Assembly (NCBI RefSeq): GCF_051020985.1
Contig: NC_135000.1
Coordinates: 20,676,784 to 20,740,783, forward strand
Source: Nomia melanderi
Taxonomy: Eukaryota; Arthropoda; Insecta; Hymenoptera; Halictidae
Direction: 5' to 3'
Length of the DNA: 64,000 nucleotides
Part shown: piece after piece, positions 62,287 to 64,000 of the stretch
Layout: each line of letters begins with the position of its first letter
How positions within the stretch are numbered: the stretch's first letter is position 1
Position numbers and translations under genes: made by a program
The notes under the pieces: model-generated
What the model was told of the DNA's origin: nothing
What the model saw: only the letters and a program-made list of their open reading frames with translations
The model's database searches: none

Positions 62287-64000
62287 TATTTCTCGTCGCT
62301 TATCGAAATTTCGATCTTTATTAGCATTCGTGATTCGCGGCCCGAACGTTCCGCCGATTGCATTTTTCATGGAAACGCGTATTAATACGCTTTCGGGCCG
62401 GTAACCGACGCCTAGCCGCGGCGCTGAATAATTGAAAATTGATCCGACCGAATTACATCGATCGCCTTATAAACAATCGCGAGTTAGTTACCGAGTAATC
62501 GAATGTTGGCCAATACAAGGAAGCGAGGTATGTTAAGGGAAACACGATGAAAGCGGTTCTAATTTTTATTTTGTTTCCATGGATATCGCTTGTTAACCGT
62601 TAATATTCCCTAAGTTTATTAGCACTTTTATTACTTTTTTAATGACACGTTTCGCGGAGCTAGGTATTCAACGGTGGATACAAACTGTCGGTAACTAGAC
62701 GGCACAATAGGTAAGCCCCGTTCATTCGCGCCTGGGTTTGATGAGTTTTCGAAATCGATTTCCCGCGAAACAAAAGCGCGAACGATAACATTTTTCAGGA
62801 AATTTTTTGCTCATCTTTTCGCGTACAATTATGTTCGTTCGCCGTTTAAAACTATTTTACATTGAAAGGAATAATTTAGCAAAAATACGGACCGGACAAT
62901 TCGTTTTTATTTTGGTAAAGGCATTTTCGTATGAAAGGAATTATCACGATTGAATTAACGTCGAGCATATTGATTTTCTGTTAGCGAATATTGCAACCAT
63001 TCGATAAGTATTTTATTTTTCGGCGGGGCCGGTATGAAATTCGCCCGGCGAAGGGAAAAAAGCGGGCATTTCGGAGTGGCCGCTCGAGTGGGAAATACGT
63101 AAAAATTACACGTTCGAGTGCGATGTAACGCATTTGCCAATTTATTATCGATCTCCACGCGCGCGGCCCGCGTAAACACGCGTTATTAAACGGACGCTCC
63201 GAGGACAACGGTGACGCGCGTTCCGCCCGAAAACACATTCGATGCGTCCGGGGGAAACTGGCCCGAATTTTTTTCCATAAATTCGATTATCCCGCTTTTA
63301 TTAGATTTCTCGTTGTTCGCGTTTAAATGCGCCGCTCTTCGTCGCGTGTCTCGTAAATCAGCGTGACCCTTGCGCGGTATTTGTCAACGATACTCAGTGG
63401 ATCGCGAGACGAGGGAAGAAATTAGTATAATTCATTGAACGACGAGTGTTTCCACGGATACACGGTTCAAATGGTACGCGCGGAATTTTGGGAAATTGGA
63501 AACTCTGGTGCTTTCAAATGAGATTAAATTTGTTATTGCCTGTAGTAGATACATGCTAATTTATAGAAAATTGGAAATTGATGTGGTACTTATATTTTAG
63601 TAGATTATTTTGTTCGAGTAAATAATTGGTACACGACTGTCGTTATTTGTACGGAATTATCAATCAAATCTTTCTGTGAATTTAAAACTTATTTAAATAC
63701 GACAAATACAAAGTAATTACTTCGCCGGATTTTCATTTTATGGAATGCGGTGGATATAACTGGCGTATCGGGAAGATGTAATTAAATTTATTTTTGTGCG
63801 CGATCGTGTATGTTTACAGACCCGAGTGAAAGAAGGAATAATAATTTTATAGGGAAATTCATTTGATGAAAAGTGATTCGATGGGATCTGTTTCGATTCA
63901 TATGCGGTCCTTTTGACGGGAAGAAATTTAACAAATGGAAAATACGTGGCGATGTAACGCAAATTAGAGTGCGCGGAGCTTAAATAATGAATATCACGAA
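62287..64000. other. GC-rich then AT-rich non-coding DNA
   Basis: The palindrome GCGTATTAATACGC lies at 62377-62390. TAG|GTAAGC near 62711 is donor-like without an upstream pyrimidine tract. Bases 63000-63400 are GC-rich with a pair of overlapping minus frames (62955-63179 and 62981-63238). Bases 63500-64000 are AT-rich. No gene is recognised. Confidence 0.5.
62377..62390. repeat. 14-bp palindrome with ATTAAT core
   Basis: GCGTATTAATACGC is perfectly self-complementary and is the third member of the palindrome type seen at 30194 and 56153. Confidence 0.7.

Noticed and set aside
1..64000. CRISPR arrays, operons, rRNA, telomeric (TTAGG)n repeats
   Set aside because: None seen. No regularly spaced direct repeats of CRISPR type, no rRNA-like stretch and no run of TTAGG.

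Overview
This is eukaryotic, almost certainly insect, genomic DNA with no convincingly recognisable protein-coding gene. It is a mosaic of AT-rich stretches and short GC-rich, CpG-rich blocks a few hundred bases long. It holds many CT/GA microsatellites and several small non-autonomous DNA-transposon remnants with TTAA or TA targets. CpG is plainly not depleted. That mix fits an aculeate hymenopteran such as a bee or ant, but the assignment is inferred from composition and repeat style, not from a marker gene. No open frame exceeds 238 codons. The longest frames lie in GC-rich or homopurine DNA, often have an equally open frame on the other strand, and match no protein family I know. I treat them as chance.

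Layout. Bases 1-10,000 are mostly AT-rich. They carry one splice-signal cluster at about 4.3-4.7 kb and a diverged local duplication at 5.7 and 6.4 kb. From 10 to 32 kb, GC-rich blocks (10.0-10.6, 12.5-13.3, 22.1-22.7, 23.1-25.5 and 28.0-28.9 kb) alternate with AT-rich DNA. This part includes a pyrimidine tract (23.6-24.1 kb), a hairpin with a third half-site (17.05 kb), a long palindrome (25.5 kb) and a pogo/Tigger-like MITE (29.0-29.3 kb). The block at 31.98-32.88 kb is the best promoter or 5'-UTR candidate. From 33 to 45 kb the DNA is again mainly AT-rich, with an ancient tandem duplication (33.1-33.35 kb), two TTAA-type repeat remnants (39.35-39.6 and 40.16-40.37 kb) and a strong recursive-splice-like site (44.35 kb). 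From 45.5 to 64 kb GC-rich and AT-rich blocks alternate. This part has a well-preserved TTAA MITE with 51-bp inverted ends (55.45-55.89 kb) and several CT, GCG and C runs.

Interpretation. On the + strand two sites (4515|4516 and 44347|44348) join a branch-point-like motif, a long pyrimidine tract and CAG directly to GTAAG. This is the arrangement of recursive-splice (ratchet) sites in very long insect introns. I found no equally good site on the - strand. Together with the lack of coding sequence, the simplest model is that much of the window lies inside one giant + strand intron of a gene whose exons are outside it. A rival reading of the 4.3-4.7 kb cluster is a small three-exon gene for a 65-residue peptide. 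Transcript data would separate the two.
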